A stretch of 64,000 nt of DNA from Streptomyces bungoensis (GCF_001514215.1 NZ_KQ948853.1:95167-159166), one strand, 5' to 3'; shown: positions 1 through 9,733, numbered from the stretch's first letter. A program made the numbers and translations. Notes: generated by a model from the letters alone, not told the origin.

Positions 1-22
1 GGGATACAAGTTCGAGCCGTAG
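1..22 (+). CDS. phoP: C-terminal end of a PhoP-type response regulator (partial)
   Basis: The first bases read in frame as GYKFEP followed by TAG at 20-22. This is the typical end of the winged-helix output domain of OmpR/PhoB-family regulators. The neighbourhood (lipoprotein, then carD, ispD, ispF, cysS) matches the segment that follows phoR-phoP in S. coelicolor, as I remember it, so PhoP is the natural identity. PhoP would be the phosphate-starvation regulator controlled by the PhoR kinase. Only the last residues are visible, so the identity rests on this short motif plus synteny. Confidence 0.6.
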
Positions 23-50
23 GCCATGAGCCGTAGACCTGTACGACCAA

Positions 51-80
51 GGGCGGCACCCCCTGCGAGGGGTGCCGCCC
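51..80. terminator. Intrinsic terminator between phoP and the convergent lipoprotein gene
   Basis: Perfect 12-bp GC stem: GGGCGGCACCCC (51-62) pairs with GGGGTGCCGCCC (69-80) around a 6-nt loop, followed by TTGG. It sits between the end of the rightward response-regulator gene and the end of the leftward lipoprotein gene, so it can serve both directions. Confidence 0.75.
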
Positions 81-106
81 TTGGCGTGTCGCGTGGGTGG
101 GGCCGG

Positions 107-787
107 TCAGTGGCCGGCCGCCGACTGCGACGCGGAGTCGCTCGGGGTCGCGCCGGCGCCCGGGCCCGTGGCGGTCTCGGAGGCGGTCGCCGACGGGCTG
201 GCCTTGCCGCCCTTGCCCGGCTTGCCGTTGCCGGCGCCGGGGGCGCCGGTGGACGGCGACGCGGAGGCGGACGGGACGTCGCTCGGGCCCCAGCCGCTGA
301 AGTAGCTGGTCGCCGGGACGACGAAGGCGCGCAGGCTCACCGGGCCGGCGTCGCTGAAGGTGAAGGTGACCTGCTGGGCGTTGCCGTCCTTGATGGCCTC
401 ACGGCTGCTGGGCAGCACGGCGGCGGCGTTGTTCTTGCCGCCGATAATCAGCGAGCCGTGGGCCGGGACGGTCAGGCTCTGCCCCTTGGCGGGGTGCAGC
501 TGGGCGGTCTTGCCGGCGCCCGGGACGGTCACGGACTGCAGGGTCTGCGGCGTGTTGCCCCCGTTGAACAGGGTCGCGGTGACAACGGCCGGACCGGTCG
601 ACTTCAGGTCGGGCTGGGTGATGATCAGCGCGTTCTGGATCTTGATGTTCCCGACGCTGGTCGCCGCGTTGTCCGGCTTGACCTGGAGGGTCTGCGCGTC
701 GTTTCCGGCGCCGCAGGCGGCGAGCGAGGCGATCGAGAAGGCGATGGCGGAGGCGGCGAGGGCGCCGCGTCGAAGGCTGCTGCTCAC
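107..787 (-). CDS. Secreted lipoprotein of unknown function
   Basis: The 226-residue product has an N-terminal signal sequence ending in a clear lipobox (SLAAC, Cys at about residue 25), so it should be lipid-anchored on the outer face of the membrane. Residues about 35-155 look like a beta-rich domain (repeated short V/T-rich stretches). The last 65 or so residues are a Ser/Ala/Gly/Pro low-complexity tail that probably spans the cell wall. Conserved homologues lie between phoP and carD in Streptomyces. Proximity to phoRP suggests, but does not show, a link to phosphate or cell-envelope stress. No catalytic motif is visible. Confidence 0.8.
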   Translation of the reverse strand: MSSSLRRGALAASAIAFSIASLAACGAGNDAQTLQVKPDNAATSVGNIKIQNALIITQPDLKSTGPAVVTATLFNGGNTPQTLQSVTVPGAGKTAQLHPAKGQSLTVPAHGSLIIGGKNNAAAVLPSSREAIKDGNAQQVTFTFSDAGPVSLRAFVVPATSYFSGWGPSDVPSASASPSTGAPGAGNGKPGKGGKASPSATASETATGPGAGATPSDSASQSAAGH

Positions 788-1402
788 GGCGGCGGCAACT
801 CCTTGAACGCAAGGGGCGGCTCCCTTATAAAGCCACCCTAAGTGTCTGTCAGCGGCCTTAGGCTACCGAGCCGTTCCCGGGCGTCCGCACCCGACCCTCC
901 CCCCAGCCTCCGGCTTCCGTCCGGCTGGGGGTACCCCGGAGGCCACAAGTGACCCCCCGGTCACATTGACGGGCCGCTCGTCCGCCATTCACATAACGCG
1001 ACGGCGAACCCCTCCCCGCGCCGTGCGTGGCATTTCGGTGAAGGAATACGCGGTCCTCCGGATATTGATCACCAGGCGCCCCGCCCGACCCCGTTGATCA
1101 ATTCCGGAATCACGCCGGACCGGGCCCCGGCCACCGAACGGAGTAGCGGAAGTCGCACGTCTGGAACCAGACAAATCGGGACGTTCATCCGCTTGGCAGT
1201 GCCTTCCGGGCCCTGTGGCGTACGTGTTTCCCTCCGCCCGGAGAGCCCCTCCCACCTGCGAATACCTGGTTCCGCAGGCCTCTCGAAGCACGTTCGTGTC
1301 GCTGTTGTCAAGCCCCGAGATATGCCCTGACCTGCGAAAACGCCATTCAGAACACGCCGTATCCGTGTTACCCTGGATAGCCACGGAAGGGGTACCTGTC
1401 AC
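788..1402. other. 615-bp divergent intergenic region between the lipoprotein gene and carD
   Basis: No convincing gene on either strand; short open frames here have no good ribosome-binding site or recognisable product. It contains a CCCCCAGCC / GGCTGGGGG inverted repeat near 900-931, a separate operator-like palindrome at 949-964, and AT-richer DNA just upstream of carD that must hold the promoters of both flanking genes. I saw no clear PHO box (tandem GTTCACC-like repeats). Confidence 0.5.
949..964. promoter_or_regulatory. Palindrome GTGACC-N4-GGTCAC, candidate operator
   Basis: A perfect 6+6 inverted repeat with a CCCC spacer, followed by ATTGAC, about 160 bp upstream of the lipoprotein start and 440 bp upstream of carD. 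The symmetry suits a dimeric regulator. I cannot assign the regulator. Confidence 0.3.
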
Positions 1403-1885
1403 ATGACGTTCAAGGTTGGCGACACCGTGGTCTATCCCCATCACGGGGCCGCGCTGATCGAGGCTATCGAAACTCGCCAGATCAAAGGCGTGGACAAGAC
1501 CTACTTGGTGCTGAAGGTCGCCCAGGGTGACCTCACGGTGCGTGTGCCAGCGGACAATGCGGAGTTCGTCGGCGTGCGGGATGTGGTCGGTCAGGACGGG
1601 CTCGACCGGGTCTTCGAGGTGCTGCGCGCTCCCTATGCCGAGGAGCCCACGAACTGGTCCCGTCGTTACAAGGCAAACCTGGAGAAGCTCGCCTCCGGCG
1701 ATGTCATCAAGGTCGCGGAAGTGGTGCGTGACCTGTGGCGTCGCGAGCGCGAGCGTGGACTGTCCGCCGGTGAGAAGCGCATGCTCGCCAAGGCCCGCCA
1801 GATCCTGGTGAGCGAGCTCGCCCTCGCGGAGAACACGAACGAGGACAAGGCCGAGGCCCTGCTCGACGAGGTGCTCGCGTCCTGA
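1403..1885 (+). CDS. carD: CarD-family RNA polymerase-binding transcription regulator
   Basis: The 160-residue product has the normal CarD length. The N-terminal RNA-polymerase interaction domain starts with the family motif [13 protein letters not shown], and a basic helical DNA-binding domain follows (residues about 65-160, including [15 protein letters not shown]). CarD binds the RNAP beta subunit and stabilises open promoter complexes, especially at rRNA and housekeeping promoters, and is usually essential in actinobacteria. The ATG at 1403 follows a GGAAGGGG ribosome-binding site at about 1385-1392. The gene is separated by about 280 bp from the isoprenoid genes downstream. Confidence 0.95.
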   Translation: MTFKVGDTVVYPHHGAALIEAIETRQIKGVDKTYLVLKVAQGDLTVRVPADNAEFVGVRDVVGQDGLDRVFEVLRAPYAEEPTNWSRRYKANLEKLASGDVIKVAEVVRDLWRRERERGLSAGEKRMLAKARQILVSELALAENTNEDKAEALLDEVLAS

Positions 1886-2168
1886 CACGCGGCCGGCGGC
1901 ACCCGCCGCCCTCAGCGTACTGATCGATGCCGCGGTGCCCGATGACACTGATCCTGTCGCCGGGCGCTGCGGCATGTTCGTCCCCGTGGCGCCCGCCGCG
2001 CTCCGGCGCCTGCCGTTCACCTCGGGAGAAACCCCCCGATACTTGGTGTGCCGGGCCCGGGCGGATGGCTCGACCAGGGTCACGGAAAGGGTCCGGTCAA
2101 GGCGTCGCGCCCGGCACTCCTCCAGGCCATACCCACGTAGGTCGAGCACACAAACCTGACAGGAACCG

Positions 2169-2921
2169 ATGTCTGACGATTCGCGCCCCACGCCTGCGCA
2201 GATCCCCGTCGCCGCCGTGATTCCCGCCGCCGGCCGGGGCGTGCGCCTCGGTCCGGGCGCCCCCAAGGCGCTCCGCGCGCTCAGCGGTACCCCGATGCTG
2301 ATCCACGCGGTCCATGCCCTCGCCGCCTCCCGCCACGTCTCCCTGGTCGTCGTCGTGGCCCCGCCCGAGGGCGCCGCCGAGGCCAAGACCCTGCTCGACG
2401 CGCACGCCCTGCCCGAGCGCACCGACTTCCTCGTCGTACCAGGCGGGGACACCCGCCAGGAGTCCGTCCGGCTCGGCCTCGACGCCCTGCCGCCCGAGTA
2501 CGAGATCGTCCTCGTCCACGACGCCGCCCGCCCCCTCGTCCCCGTCGACACCGTCGACGCGGTCATCGAGGCCGTGCGCGACGGCGCACCGGCCGTCGTC
2601 CCCGCCCTGCCGCTCGCCGACACGGTCAAGGAGGTCGAGCCCGCCGCCACCCCCGGCGACCCCGAGCCCGTCCTCTCCACCCCCGACCGGTCCCGGCTGC
2701 GCGCCGTGCAGACCCCCCAGGGCTTCGACCGGGCGACCCTGGTCCGCGCCCACGAGACCGTGACCGGCGACGTCACCGACGACGCGAGCATGATCGAGCG
2801 GCTCGGCCTCACCGTCGTCGCCGTACCCGGCCACGAGGAGGCCTTCAAGGTCACCCGCCCCCTCGACCTGGTCCTCGCCGAGGCGGTCCTCGCCCGCAGG
2901 AGGCTCAACGATGGCTTCTGA
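2169..2921 (+). CDS. ispD: 2-C-methyl-D-erythritol 4-phosphate cytidylyltransferase
   Basis: IspD joins CTP and MEP to give CDP-ME, the third step of the MEP isoprenoid pathway. The 250-residue protein has the nucleotide-binding start AAGRGVRLG, the downstream PKALRAL lysine region, the VHDAARPLV metal/substrate motif around residue 118, and the TPQGF motif near residue 182. It overlaps ispF by 11 bp, so the two are translated together from one transcript, a common actinobacterial arrangement with carD upstream. Confidence 0.97.
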   Translation: MSDDSRPTPAQIPVAAVIPAAGRGVRLGPGAPKALRALSGTPMLIHAVHALAASRHVSLVVVVAPPEGAAEAKTLLDAHALPERTDFLVVPGGDTRQESVRLGLDALPPEYEIVLVHDAARPLVPVDTVDAVIEAVRDGAPAVVPALPLADTVKEVEPAATPGDPEPVLSTPDRSRLRAVQTPQGFDRATLVRAHETVTGDVTDDASMIERLGLTVVAVPGHEEAFKVTRPLDLVLAEAVLARRRLNDGF

Positions 2922-3405
2922 GCCGCCCGTGCTGCCCCAGGTCGGCATCGGCACCGACATCCACGCCTTCGAGGACGGCCGCGACCTCTGGTGCGCCGGC
3001 CTGAAGTGGGAGGGCGAGGGACCTGGCCTGGCCGGGCACTCCGACGCCGACGTCGTCGCCCACGCCGCCTGCAACGCCCTGTTCTCCGCCGCCGGCCTCG
3101 GCGACCTCGGGCAGCACTTCGGCACCGGACGCCCCGAGTGGTCCGGCGCCTCCGGGGTGACCCTGCTCACCGAGGCCGCCCGGATCGTCCGCGAGGCCGG
3201 CTTCACCATCGGCAACGTCGCCGTCCAGGTCGTCGGCCCCCGCCCGAAGATCGGCAAGCGCCGCGACGAGGCGCAGAAGATCCTCTCCGAGGCGGCCGGC
3301 GCCCCCGTCTCCGTCTCCGGCGCGACGACCGACGGGCTCGGCTTCCCCGGCCGGGACGAGGGACTCATGGCCGTGGCCACGGCGCTCGTGGTGCGGGTGA
3401 GCTGA
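2911..3405 (+). CDS. ispF: 2-C-methyl-D-erythritol 2,4-cyclodiphosphate synthase
   Basis: IspF cyclises CDP-ME2P to MEcPP in the MEP pathway. The 164-residue protein shows the zinc ligands Asp16 and His18 in GIGTDIHAF, the third ligand region [11 protein letters not shown] (His43, His51), and the C-terminal [13 protein letters not shown] loop. The ATG at 2911 lies inside the end of ispD, implying translational coupling. Confidence 0.97.
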   Translation: MASEPPVLPQVGIGTDIHAFEDGRDLWCAGLKWEGEGPGLAGHSDADVVAHAACNALFSAAGLGDLGQHFGTGRPEWSGASGVTLLTEAARIVREAGFTIGNVAVQVVGPRPKIGKRRDEAQKILSEAAGAPVSVSGATTDGLGFPGRDEGLMAVATALVVRVS

Positions 3406-3457
3406 GGGCGTGCGAGGGTACCCGCATCCAGTCGACGCCGACCGAGGAGGTACCCCC

Positions 3458-3862
3458 ATGCCCGCCACCCTGTCCGACCGGCTCAAGTCCCTCATCGACG
3501 GCAAGGTGTTCATCGTCCTCGGCACCCTCCAGCCCGACGGCGGCGCACAGCTGTCCCCGGTCTGGGTGAAACGCGACGGCGACGACGTCCTCGTCTCCAC
3601 CACCGTCGACCGCCGCAAGACGAAGAACCTGCGGCGCGACCCCCGCGTCACCGTCGTCGTCCAGGACCCTGACTCGCCCTACGAGTACGCCGAGATCCGC
3701 GGCACCGCCGAGCTGACCACCGAGGGCGGCGCCGCGCTCATCGACGAACTGAGCGTGAAGTACACCGGCAAGAAGTACGCGGAGTTCAACCCCGCCTCCG
3801 CGCAGGACGCCGAGCGGGTCGTCGTACGGATCACCCCGCGGAAGGTCGTCGGCAACCTCTGA
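3458..3862 (+). CDS. PPOX-class (pyridoxamine 5'-phosphate oxidase fold) flavin/F420-dependent protein
   Basis: The 134-residue protein has the split-barrel fold signature: LSPVWVKRDGDDVLVST, then a basic loop TVDRRKTKNLRRDPRV, then YAEIRGTAEL. Actinobacterial members of this group are F420- or FMN-dependent reductases of about this size; the substrate is not evident. I chose ATG 3458 because GAGGAGG lies just upstream (3444-3450); a longer in-frame extension to 3410 has no such signal. It follows ispF by about 50 bp and may be co-transcribed. Confidence 0.85.
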   Translation: MPATLSDRLKSLIDGKVFIVLGTLQPDGGAQLSPVWVKRDGDDVLVSTTVDRRKTKNLRRDPRVTVVVQDPDSPYEYAEIRGTAELTTEGGAALIDELSVKYTGKKYAEFNPASAQDAERVVVRITPRKVVGNL

Positions 3863-3952
3863 GCCCCGCTCCCGCGCCCACCCGCGGCCTCCCGGCCCGC
3901 TTCCGCGCGGGAAGGGCCCCGGGCACTGCCCCGCGCCCACTACTCTGGACAC

Positions 3953-5350
3953 GTGACTATTCGCCTGTACGACACCAGCGCCCGGCAGATCCGTGACTTC
4001 ACCCCGCTCACGCCGGGCTGCGTCTCGATCTACCTGTGTGGCGCCACCGTGCAGGCGGCCCCGCACATCGGGCACATCCGCTCGGGCCTGAACTTCGACA
4101 TCATGCGCCGCTGGTTCGCCCACCGCGGCTACGAGGTCACGTTCGTCCGTAACGTCACCGACATCGACGACAAGATCATCGGCAAGGCCCGCGAGCAGGG
4201 CCGGCCCTGGTGGTCGATCGGCTACGACAACGAGCGGGCCTTCGACGACGGTTACACGGCGCTCGGCTGCCTGCCGCCGACGTACGAACCCCGGGCCACC
4301 GGCCACGTGCCCGAGATGATCGAGATGATGCGCACGCTCATCGAGCGCGGGCACGCCTACGAGGCCGAGGGCAGCGTGTACTTCGACGTCCGCTCCTGGC
4401 CCTCCTACCTGGAGCTGTCCGGGCAGGACCTCGACGAGATGCGCCAGCCCGCCGAGGAGGGCATCACGGGCAAGCGCGACCCGCGCGACTTCGCCATGTG
4501 GAAGGCGTCCAAGCCGGGCGAGCCCGACTGGGAGACCCCGTGGGGCCGCGGCCGCCCCGGCTGGCACCTGGAGTGCTCGGCCATGGCGCACAAGTACCTC
4601 GGCTCCGCCTTCGACATCCACGGCGGCGGCATCGACCTGATCTTCCCGCACCACGAGAACGAGATCGCCCAGGCCAAGGCCTTCGGCGACGACTTCGCCC
4701 GGTACTGGCTGCACAACGCCTGGGTCACCATCGCCGGCGACAAGATGTCCAAGTCCCTCGGCAACTCCGTCCTGGTCTCCGAGATGGTCAAGCACTGGCG
4801 GCCCATCGTCCTGCGCTACTACCTCGGCACCCCGCACTACCGGTCGATGATCGAGTACAGCGAGGAGGCCCTGCGCGAGGCCGAGTCCGCGTTCGCGCGG
4901 ATCGAGGGCTTCGTGCAGCGCGTGGTGGAGAAGGCGGGCGTCGTCGAGCCGGCCGACCAGGTGCCGCCCGCGTTCGCCGAGGCCATGGACGACGACTTCG
5001 GCGTCCCGCAGGCCCTCGCCGTCGTGCACACCACCGTCCGGCAGGGCAACAGCGCGCTGGCCGCCGACGACAAGGAAGCCGCCGTCGCCCGCCTCGCCGA
5101 GGTCCGGGCCATGCTCGGCGTCCTCGGGCTCGACCCGCTCGACCCGCACTGGGCCGGCGAGAACGACCGCGGCGAGGACCTGCACGGCGTGGTCGACAGC
5201 CTGGTCCGCCTGGTCCTGGACCAGCGCGAGTCCGCCCGGGCCCGCAAGGACTGGGCCACCGCCGACGCCATCCGCGACCAGCTCGGCCAGGCCGGCCTCG
5301 TCATCGAGGACAGCCCCCAGGGCCCCCGCTGGACGCTCGGGCCGCGGTAG
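3953..5350 (+). CDS. cysS: Cysteinyl-tRNA synthetase
   Basis: Class I aminoacyl-tRNA synthetase that charges tRNA-Cys. The 465-residue length is normal. Visible are the zinc Cys29 in YLCGATVQ, the HIGH motif at residues 38-41, WHLECSAM (zinc/cysteine pocket), [15 protein letters not shown] and the KMSKS loop near residue 264. A GTG start is used at 3953. A strong hairpin lies directly downstream, before the rRNA methyltransferase gene. Confidence 0.97.
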   Translation: MTIRLYDTSARQIRDFTPLTPGCVSIYLCGATVQAAPHIGHIRSGLNFDIMRRWFAHRGYEVTFVRNVTDIDDKIIGKAREQGRPWWSIGYDNERAFDDGYTALGCLPPTYEPRATGHVPEMIEMMRTLIERGHAYEAEGSVYFDVRSWPSYLELSGQDLDEMRQPAEEGITGKRDPRDFAMWKASKPGEPDWETPWGRGRPGWHLECSAMAHKYLGSAFDIHGGGIDLIFPHHENEIAQAKAFGDDFARYWLHNAWVTIAGDKMSKSLGNSVLVSEMVKHWRPIVLRYYLGTPHYRSMIEYSEEALREAESAFARIEGFVQRVVEKAGVVEPADQVPPAFAEAMDDDFGVPQALAVVHTTVRQGNSALAADDKEAAVARLAEVRAMLGVLGLDPLDPHWAGENDRGEDLHGVVDSLVRLVLDQRESARARKDWATADAIRDQLGQAGLVIEDSPQGPRWTLGPR

Positions 5351-5370
5351 CCACCGGTCCTTGATCGATT

Positions 5371-5396
5371 GTGCCGCCCGGGCCTCCGGGCGGCAC
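5371..5396 (+). terminator. Hairpin after cysS
   Basis: GTGCCGCCCGG (5371-5381) pairs perfectly with CCGGGCGGCAC (5386-5396) around GCCT. It lies between cysS and the next gene on the same strand, so it is probably a terminator or attenuating hairpin. Confidence 0.65.
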
Positions 5397-5450
5397 ACTG
5401 CATAGACGTACGCACACTTTTTCGCACAAGACGCAGAGAACAGGTAGGTC

Positions 5451-6392
5451 ATGGCCGCGAACAACCGCCGCATGTCCGGCAAGAAGGGCGCGCAGGTCGG
5501 CAGCGGCGGCAAGCGGCGCCGGGGCCTGGAGGGCAAGGGTCCCACCCCGCCCGCCGAGATGCGCAAGGGTCACGCCAAGCAGCGCGCCGCCGCGGCCAAG
5601 ACGCGCCGCGCGCAGGGCCGCACGCCGCAGCGCCGGGGCGCCGGCAAGTCGCCCTCGGAGATGGTCGTCGGCCGCAACCCGGTCGTCGAGGCGCTGCGCG
5701 GGGGGGTGCCCGCCTCCACGCTCTACGTCCAGCAGTTCATCGACAACGACGAGCGCGTCCGCGAGGCCCTCCAGCTCGCCGCCGAACGCGGCGGCATCAA
5801 CCTCATGGAGGCCCCGCGCCCCGAGCTGGACCGCATGACCAACGGGCTGAACCACCAGGGCCTGGTCCTGCAGGTGCCGCCGTACGAGTACGCGCACCCC
5901 GAGGACCTCACCGCGGCCGCCCACGACGAGGGCGAGGACCCGCTGATCGTCGCCCTCGACGGTGTCACCGACCCGCGCAACCTCGGCGCCGTCGTCCGCT
6001 CCGTCTCCGCCTTCGGCGGCCACGGCGTCGTCGTCCCCGAGCGCCGCTCGGCCGGCATGACCGCCGGCGCCTGGAAGACCTCCGCCGGCACCGCCGCCCG
6101 CACCCCGGTCGCCCGCGCCACCAACCTCACCCGCGTCCTCGAGGCGTACAAGAAGGCCGGCATCACGGTCGTCGGCCTCGCGGCGGACGGCGAGGCCGAA
6201 GTCGGTGACCTCGAGGCCCTCGGCGGCCCCCTCGTCATCGTCGTCGGCAGCGAGGGCAAGGGCCTGTCCCGCCTGGTCGGCGAGACCTGCGACGTGCGCG
6301 TCCGGATCCCGATGCCGGGCGGCGCCGAGTCCCTCAACGCCGGTGTGGCGGCCGGCATCGTGCTGTACGAGGCGGCGCGCAGGCGGAGCTGA
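5451..6392 (+). CDS. rlmB: 23S rRNA (guanosine-2'-O-)-methyltransferase, TrmH/SpoU family
   Basis: SPOUT-class methyltransferase that 2'-O-methylates 23S rRNA (RlmB type, G2251). In the 313-residue protein the catalytic part begins near [12 protein letters not shown] (residue about 67). The trefoil-knot motifs [21 protein letters not shown] and [12 protein letters not shown] are present, the last two forming the SAM-binding knot. The first 60 or so residues are a very basic Lys/Arg/Gly extension, common in Streptomyces homologues and likely to bind rRNA. It sits next to cysS, as in other actinobacteria. Confidence 0.92.
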   Translation: MAANNRRMSGKKGAQVGSGGKRRRGLEGKGPTPPAEMRKGHAKQRAAAAKTRRAQGRTPQRRGAGKSPSEMVVGRNPVVEALRGGVPASTLYVQQFIDNDERVREALQLAAERGGINLMEAPRPELDRMTNGLNHQGLVLQVPPYEYAHPEDLTAAAHDEGEDPLIVALDGVTDPRNLGAVVRSVSAFGGHGVVVPERRSAGMTAGAWKTSAGTAARTPVARATNLTRVLEAYKKAGITVVGLAADGEAEVGDLEALGGPLVIVVGSEGKGLSRLVGETCDVRVRIPMPGGAESLNAGVAAGIVLYEAARRRS

Positions 6393-6520
6393 ACACCCGT
6401 CCGCAACTTCACCCGTGCGGGGTAATTCCGTCGCCCATGTGCCGTTCGGGGCCGCTTTGACGGGGTCCGGACACATCCGCCCCGTCAAGGCAGTGTCCTA
6501 ACACCACGTCACTCGGTTAC

Positions 6521-8236
6521 ATGGGCGTGGACACCAGAACACCCCGCACACCCACGGGGGACCGCTCGTCGGGATACGACGACGCTCCCGCGCTGAGCAT
6601 GGTGAAGGTGCCGAGCGATCCGGCGCAGGTCATCGTCAATCACGCCAGCTTCCGCGTGCAGCTGGGCGCGTCGGCGAAACGCACCCGGTCACCGCGGATC
6701 GCCCGGCACCTGAGCGCCACCCAGGACACCGCCCGCGTCTCCGCCACGGCCACGGCGGCCCGGGCCGGCGCCACCGGCCGCCGCCGTCCCGTCGTGTGGA
6801 GCGGCAGGTCCGCCCCCGACGACACCGGCGCCCACCGCCTCCTCCAGGCCGTGCGGGGCAACAGCGTCCGCCACGCCGAGGAACCCGCACCCGAGGCCGG
6901 CGCCACCCAGGTCATCCCGCGCGTCGGCACCGGATACGCCGACGGCTACGACTCTCTCGACCAGACCGTCGAGACCCCCCTGGTCGGCCACCAGCGCACG
7001 TCCCCCGACGACGGCACCCGACTCCTGCCGCCCGTCGGCGCCTACGGCGAACCACCCCGCACCGGCGAGGAGTTCACCGGCCACGACGGCTACGACGACG
7101 GATACGGCGACGACTACCGGGACGCCTACGGGGACGACTACGAAGGCGACTACGAGGACGGCTACGAGGAGGCCGACCCGGCGGGCGAGCGGACCGGCCG
7201 GCGCCACGGCGACGACCCCGCCCGGCACGCCTACTACCCCGGCCGGCGCATGAACCTCGGCGTCGTCCTGCTGCCCCTGCGCATCTTCCTCGGCTTCATC
7301 TCCATCTACGCCGGCATGGGCAAGCTCTGCGACCCCGTCTACTTCGACGGCGGCAAGCGCGGCTCCATGGTCAAGTGGCTCAACTCCCTGCACCCCTGGG
7401 ACGTCGCCGAGCCCCTGCGCCAGTTCGCGCTGCACCACCCCGTCGGGTCCGGCCTGGTCATCGCCTTCCTCCAGGTCGTCGTCGGCGTCCTGACCATCCT
7501 CGGCTGCTGGCAGCGCGTCGCCGCCGTCATCGGCGCCCTGCTCTCCGCCGCGCTCATCGTCACGGTCAGCTGGAAGACCGTCCCCGCCTACGACGCGCCC
7601 GACATCATCTACCTCGCCGCCTGGTCCCCGCTGATCATCGCCGGCGCCCCCGTCTACTCCATCGACGGCCGCCTCGCCGGCAGCGCCTGGCGCCGCCTCG
7701 GCCCCCGCTCCGACATCTGGGAACTGCGCCGCTACGTCCTGCGCCGCGGAGCCCTCGTCACGGCCGTCACCGTCGGCCTCACCCTGCTGGCCGGCTCCCT
7801 CCTCGGCGGCGCCGTGCGCGACTCCAGCCGCGTGGTCGTCCCCGGCCCCGGTGAGGCACCCCGCAACAACCTCCCCGGCTCCCCGCTCCCCGAGGAGCCC
7901 GGCACGCGGCAGCACCGGACGCCGTCGGCCTCCACCTCGCCCAGCGGCGGTGCCACGACCGGCCCGTCCGGCGCGGCGACCCCGAGCGCGAGCCACAGCA
8001 CCGGCTCCACCACCACGACCCCGACCCAGACCCAGGGCACCACGGGCCAGGTCCCGCCCCGCCGCTCCTCCCCGACCGGCGGTGCCCCCAGCACCAGCGC
8101 CGGCCCGACCAGCGCGGGCGGCACTTCCACCGGCGGCACGTCGACGGGCGGCAGCGGCAGTGGCGGCAGCGGCGGCACCGGCGGCGGCACCTCGTCCACG
8201 GGCCAGCCGGGCCTGGTGGGCGGCCTGCTGGGCTGA
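6521..8236 (+). CDS. DoxX-family integral membrane protein with long acidic N-terminal and Ser/Thr/Gly-rich C-terminal arms
   Basis: 571 residues. Residues about 245-440 hold four hydrophobic helices in the DoxX arrangement, starting with GVVLLPLRIFLGFISIYAG and KLCDPVYFD. DoxX proteins are small membrane proteins linked to redox or thiosulfate metabolism, usually 130-200 residues, so the flanking arms are additions. The N-terminal arm is strongly acidic, with short D-G-Y-D repeats at about residues 185-225. The C-terminal arm is a Ser/Thr/Gly linker after a last hydrophobic helix. Biochemical role unknown. Confidence 0.8.
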   Translation: MGVDTRTPRTPTGDRSSGYDDAPALSMVKVPSDPAQVIVNHASFRVQLGASAKRTRSPRIARHLSATQDTARVSATATAARAGATGRRRPVVWSGRSAPDDTGAHRLLQAVRGNSVRHAEEPAPEAGATQVIPRVGTGYADGYDSLDQTVETPLVGHQRTSPDDGTRLLPPVGAYGEPPRTGEEFTGHDGYDDGYGDDYRDAYGDDYEGDYEDGYEEADPAGERTGRRHGDDPARHAYYPGRRMNLGVVLLPLRIFLGFISIYAGMGKLCDPVYFDGGKRGSMVKWLNSLHPWDVAEPLRQFALHHPVGSGLVIAFLQVVVGVLTILGCWQRVAAVIGALLSAALIVTVSWKTVPAYDAPDIIYLAAWSPLIIAGAPVYSIDGRLAGSAWRRLGPRSDIWELRRYVLRRGALVTAVTVGLTLLAGSLLGGAVRDSSRVVVPGPGEAPRNNLPGSPLPEEPGTRQHRTPSASTSPSGGATTGPSGAATPSASHSTGSTTTTPTQTQGTTGQVPPRRSSPTGGAPSTSAGPTSAGGTSTGGTSTGGSGSGGSGGTGGGTSSTGQPGLVGGLLG

Positions 8237-8251
8237 CCCCGCCACCCCCAT

Positions 8252-8292
8252 GGGGAAGGGCCCCGTACCGCGGAGGTACGGGGCCCTTCCCC
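8252..8292. terminator. Bidirectional intrinsic terminator between convergent genes
   Basis: An 18-bp perfect stem: GGGGAAGGGCCCCGTACC (8252-8269) pairs with GGTACGGGGCCCTTCCCC (8275-8292), loop GCGGA. It separates the doxX-type gene from the convergent nucleotidyltransferase gene. Confidence 0.85.
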
Positions 8293-8309
8293 TGCCGTGA
8301 GTCGCGGGG

Positions 8310-9041
8310 CTACCGCCCCAGACCCGCCAGTTCCTTGGCGGCCTCGGTCAGGTCCTTCGCCGTGTCGATGGCCCGCCAGTAGGAGCCCTGCGGGATCGTG
8401 AAGCCGGCCAGCTTCCGCTCCCGGGCCAGCCGGGGGAAGGTGGTCCGCTCGTGGTCGCCCCGCTCGGGCAGCATCCCGGCGAACTCCGGGGAGAACACGT
8501 ACACACCGGCGTTGATCTCGAACGTCGACGGCGGAGCCTCGATGAAGTCGGTGATGTGACCGAACCCGTCGGTCCGCACCGCACCCCAGGGAATCCGGGG
8601 CCGGGCCAGCGCCAGCGTGGCGACGGCGTCCCGCTCGGTGTGGAAGTCGGCCATGTCCCGCAGGGAGAAGCGGGTCCAGATGTCGCCGTTCGTGGCGTAC
8701 CAGGGCCGGTCGGGGTGGGGGAGGTGTGCGGCGGCGTACTTCAGGCCGCCGCCGCGGCCGAGGGGCTCCGTCTCGACGACGGTACGGACGGACAGGGGCA
8801 GATCGGCCGAGTCCAGCCACTTCTGCAGGACCTCGGCGAGGTGGCCGCAGGAGACCACCACGTCCGTCACGCCCTCCTCGGCGAGCCAGGCAAGCTGATG
8901 GCCGATGATCGGAGTCCCCGTGCCGGGGATCTCGACCATCGGCTTGGGCCGGTCGTCGGTGTAGGGACGCAGCCGTGAGCCCTGGCCACCGGCCAGGACG
9001 ACGGCTTGAGTGGGGCGCGACGCCGCGTTCGGATGGGTCAT
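8310..9041 (-). CDS. Sugar-phosphate nucleotidyltransferase (NDP-sugar pyrophosphorylase family)
   Basis: The 243-residue protein carries the family signature near the N-terminus: LAGGQGSRLRPYTDDRPKPM, followed by VEIPGTGTPIIGHQL. Enzymes of this family make NDP-sugars (GDP-mannose, dTDP- or UDP-glucose) from NTP and sugar 1-phosphate. The protein is single-domain, lacking the left-handed beta-helix of longer GlmU-like enzymes. Sugar and nucleotide specificity cannot be read from the sequence. Confidence 0.85.
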   Translation of the reverse strand: MTHPNAASRPTQAVVLAGGQGSRLRPYTDDRPKPMVEIPGTGTPIIGHQLAWLAEEGVTDVVVSCGHLAEVLQKWLDSADLPLSVRTVVETEPLGRGGGLKYAAAHLPHPDRPWYATNGDIWTRFSLRDMADFHTERDAVATLALARPRIPWGAVRTDGFGHITDFIEAPPSTFEINAGVYVFSPEFAGMLPERGDHERTTFPRLARERKLAGFTIPQGSYWRAIDTAKDLTEAAKELAGLGR

Positions 9042-9126
9042 GCCCCGAACTGTACGTGGCGCCCCGGCCGGGATTCCGGCTGCGACCTGCTCCTTGAAGA
9101 GCCGTTACCCGCTTCCGAACCCGCTC

Positions 9127-9585
9127 TCAGCTGTGCGCGGCCAGCACGCCGGAGGCGAAGGCCGTGTCGCAGACCGGGCGGGCGTACGACTGCGCGCGCG
9201 GCGCGCCGTAGATGCGCACCGCGGCGCGGCCCAGGGCGCGGGCGATGGAGGTGCAGTGCCGGGCCAGCGAGGGGTGCCCGTCGACCGCCTGCTGGAGGTG
9301 GGTGAGGACCACCCCCGGGTTCTTCTCCTGCAGCTCGGTCAGCAGCTGGTCGCGCAGCACGTCCTGCGGGGCGAGGGAGACGGCCTTGGAGGAGACGGCG
9401 GCGGAGGTGACGTCCGAGGCCGTGAGCACCGAGGAGGGGCTCCCCGTCCAGTTGACCCGGGTGACCGCGAGGGTGCCGGAGAGCACCAGGACGACGGGCA
9501 GGACGAGGGCGAGTGTGCGGCCGATCCGGCGGGCAGGGCCGCCCCGGTGGCCGCGTCGCGTCTGAGGGGTGGTGGAGTGCTTCAC
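9127..9585 (-). CDS. Hypothetical membrane-anchored or secreted protein
   Basis: The 152-residue protein has a basic N-terminus (RRGHRGGPARR), then one hydrophobic segment at about residues 24-40 (LALVLPVVLVLSGTLAV), then an extracytoplasmic domain of about 110 residues with two cysteines (HCTSIA and PVCDTAF), probably a disulfide. This is a signal-anchor layout. It lies downstream of msiK on the same strand, but a terminator separates the two. No function recognised. Confidence 0.65.
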   Translation of the reverse strand: MKHSTTPQTRRGHRGGPARRIGRTLALVLPVVLVLSGTLAVTRVNWTGSPSSVLTASDVTSAAVSSKAVSLAPQDVLRDQLLTELQEKNPGVVLTHLQQAVDGHPSLARHCTSIARALGRAAVRIYGAPRAQSYARPVCDTAFASGVLAAHS

Positions 9586-9733
9586 GCGTGTGAGGGTAGC
9601 GCCCGGTAGTGATTTGGCGACATTCGGTCACCCTTATGGGGGATGAGAGGGCGCAGATTCCTGGGTAGGGGGTTGACGGACGGTGCCCGAATTGATCGCT
9701 GTGCCGGGGTATATCGCGGTATCCGGGCACGCG

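Noticed and set aside
788..1402. PHO boxes (PhoP sites) upstream of the lipoprotein gene
   Set aside because: No tandem GTTCACC-like repeats with 11-bp period were visible.
3365..5566. Very long open frame on the minus strand opposite ispF and cysS
   Set aside because: It is the mirror of high-GC third positions of real genes; its product is Val/Gly/Ala/Asp-rich without motifs, and cysS on the other strand is unambiguous.
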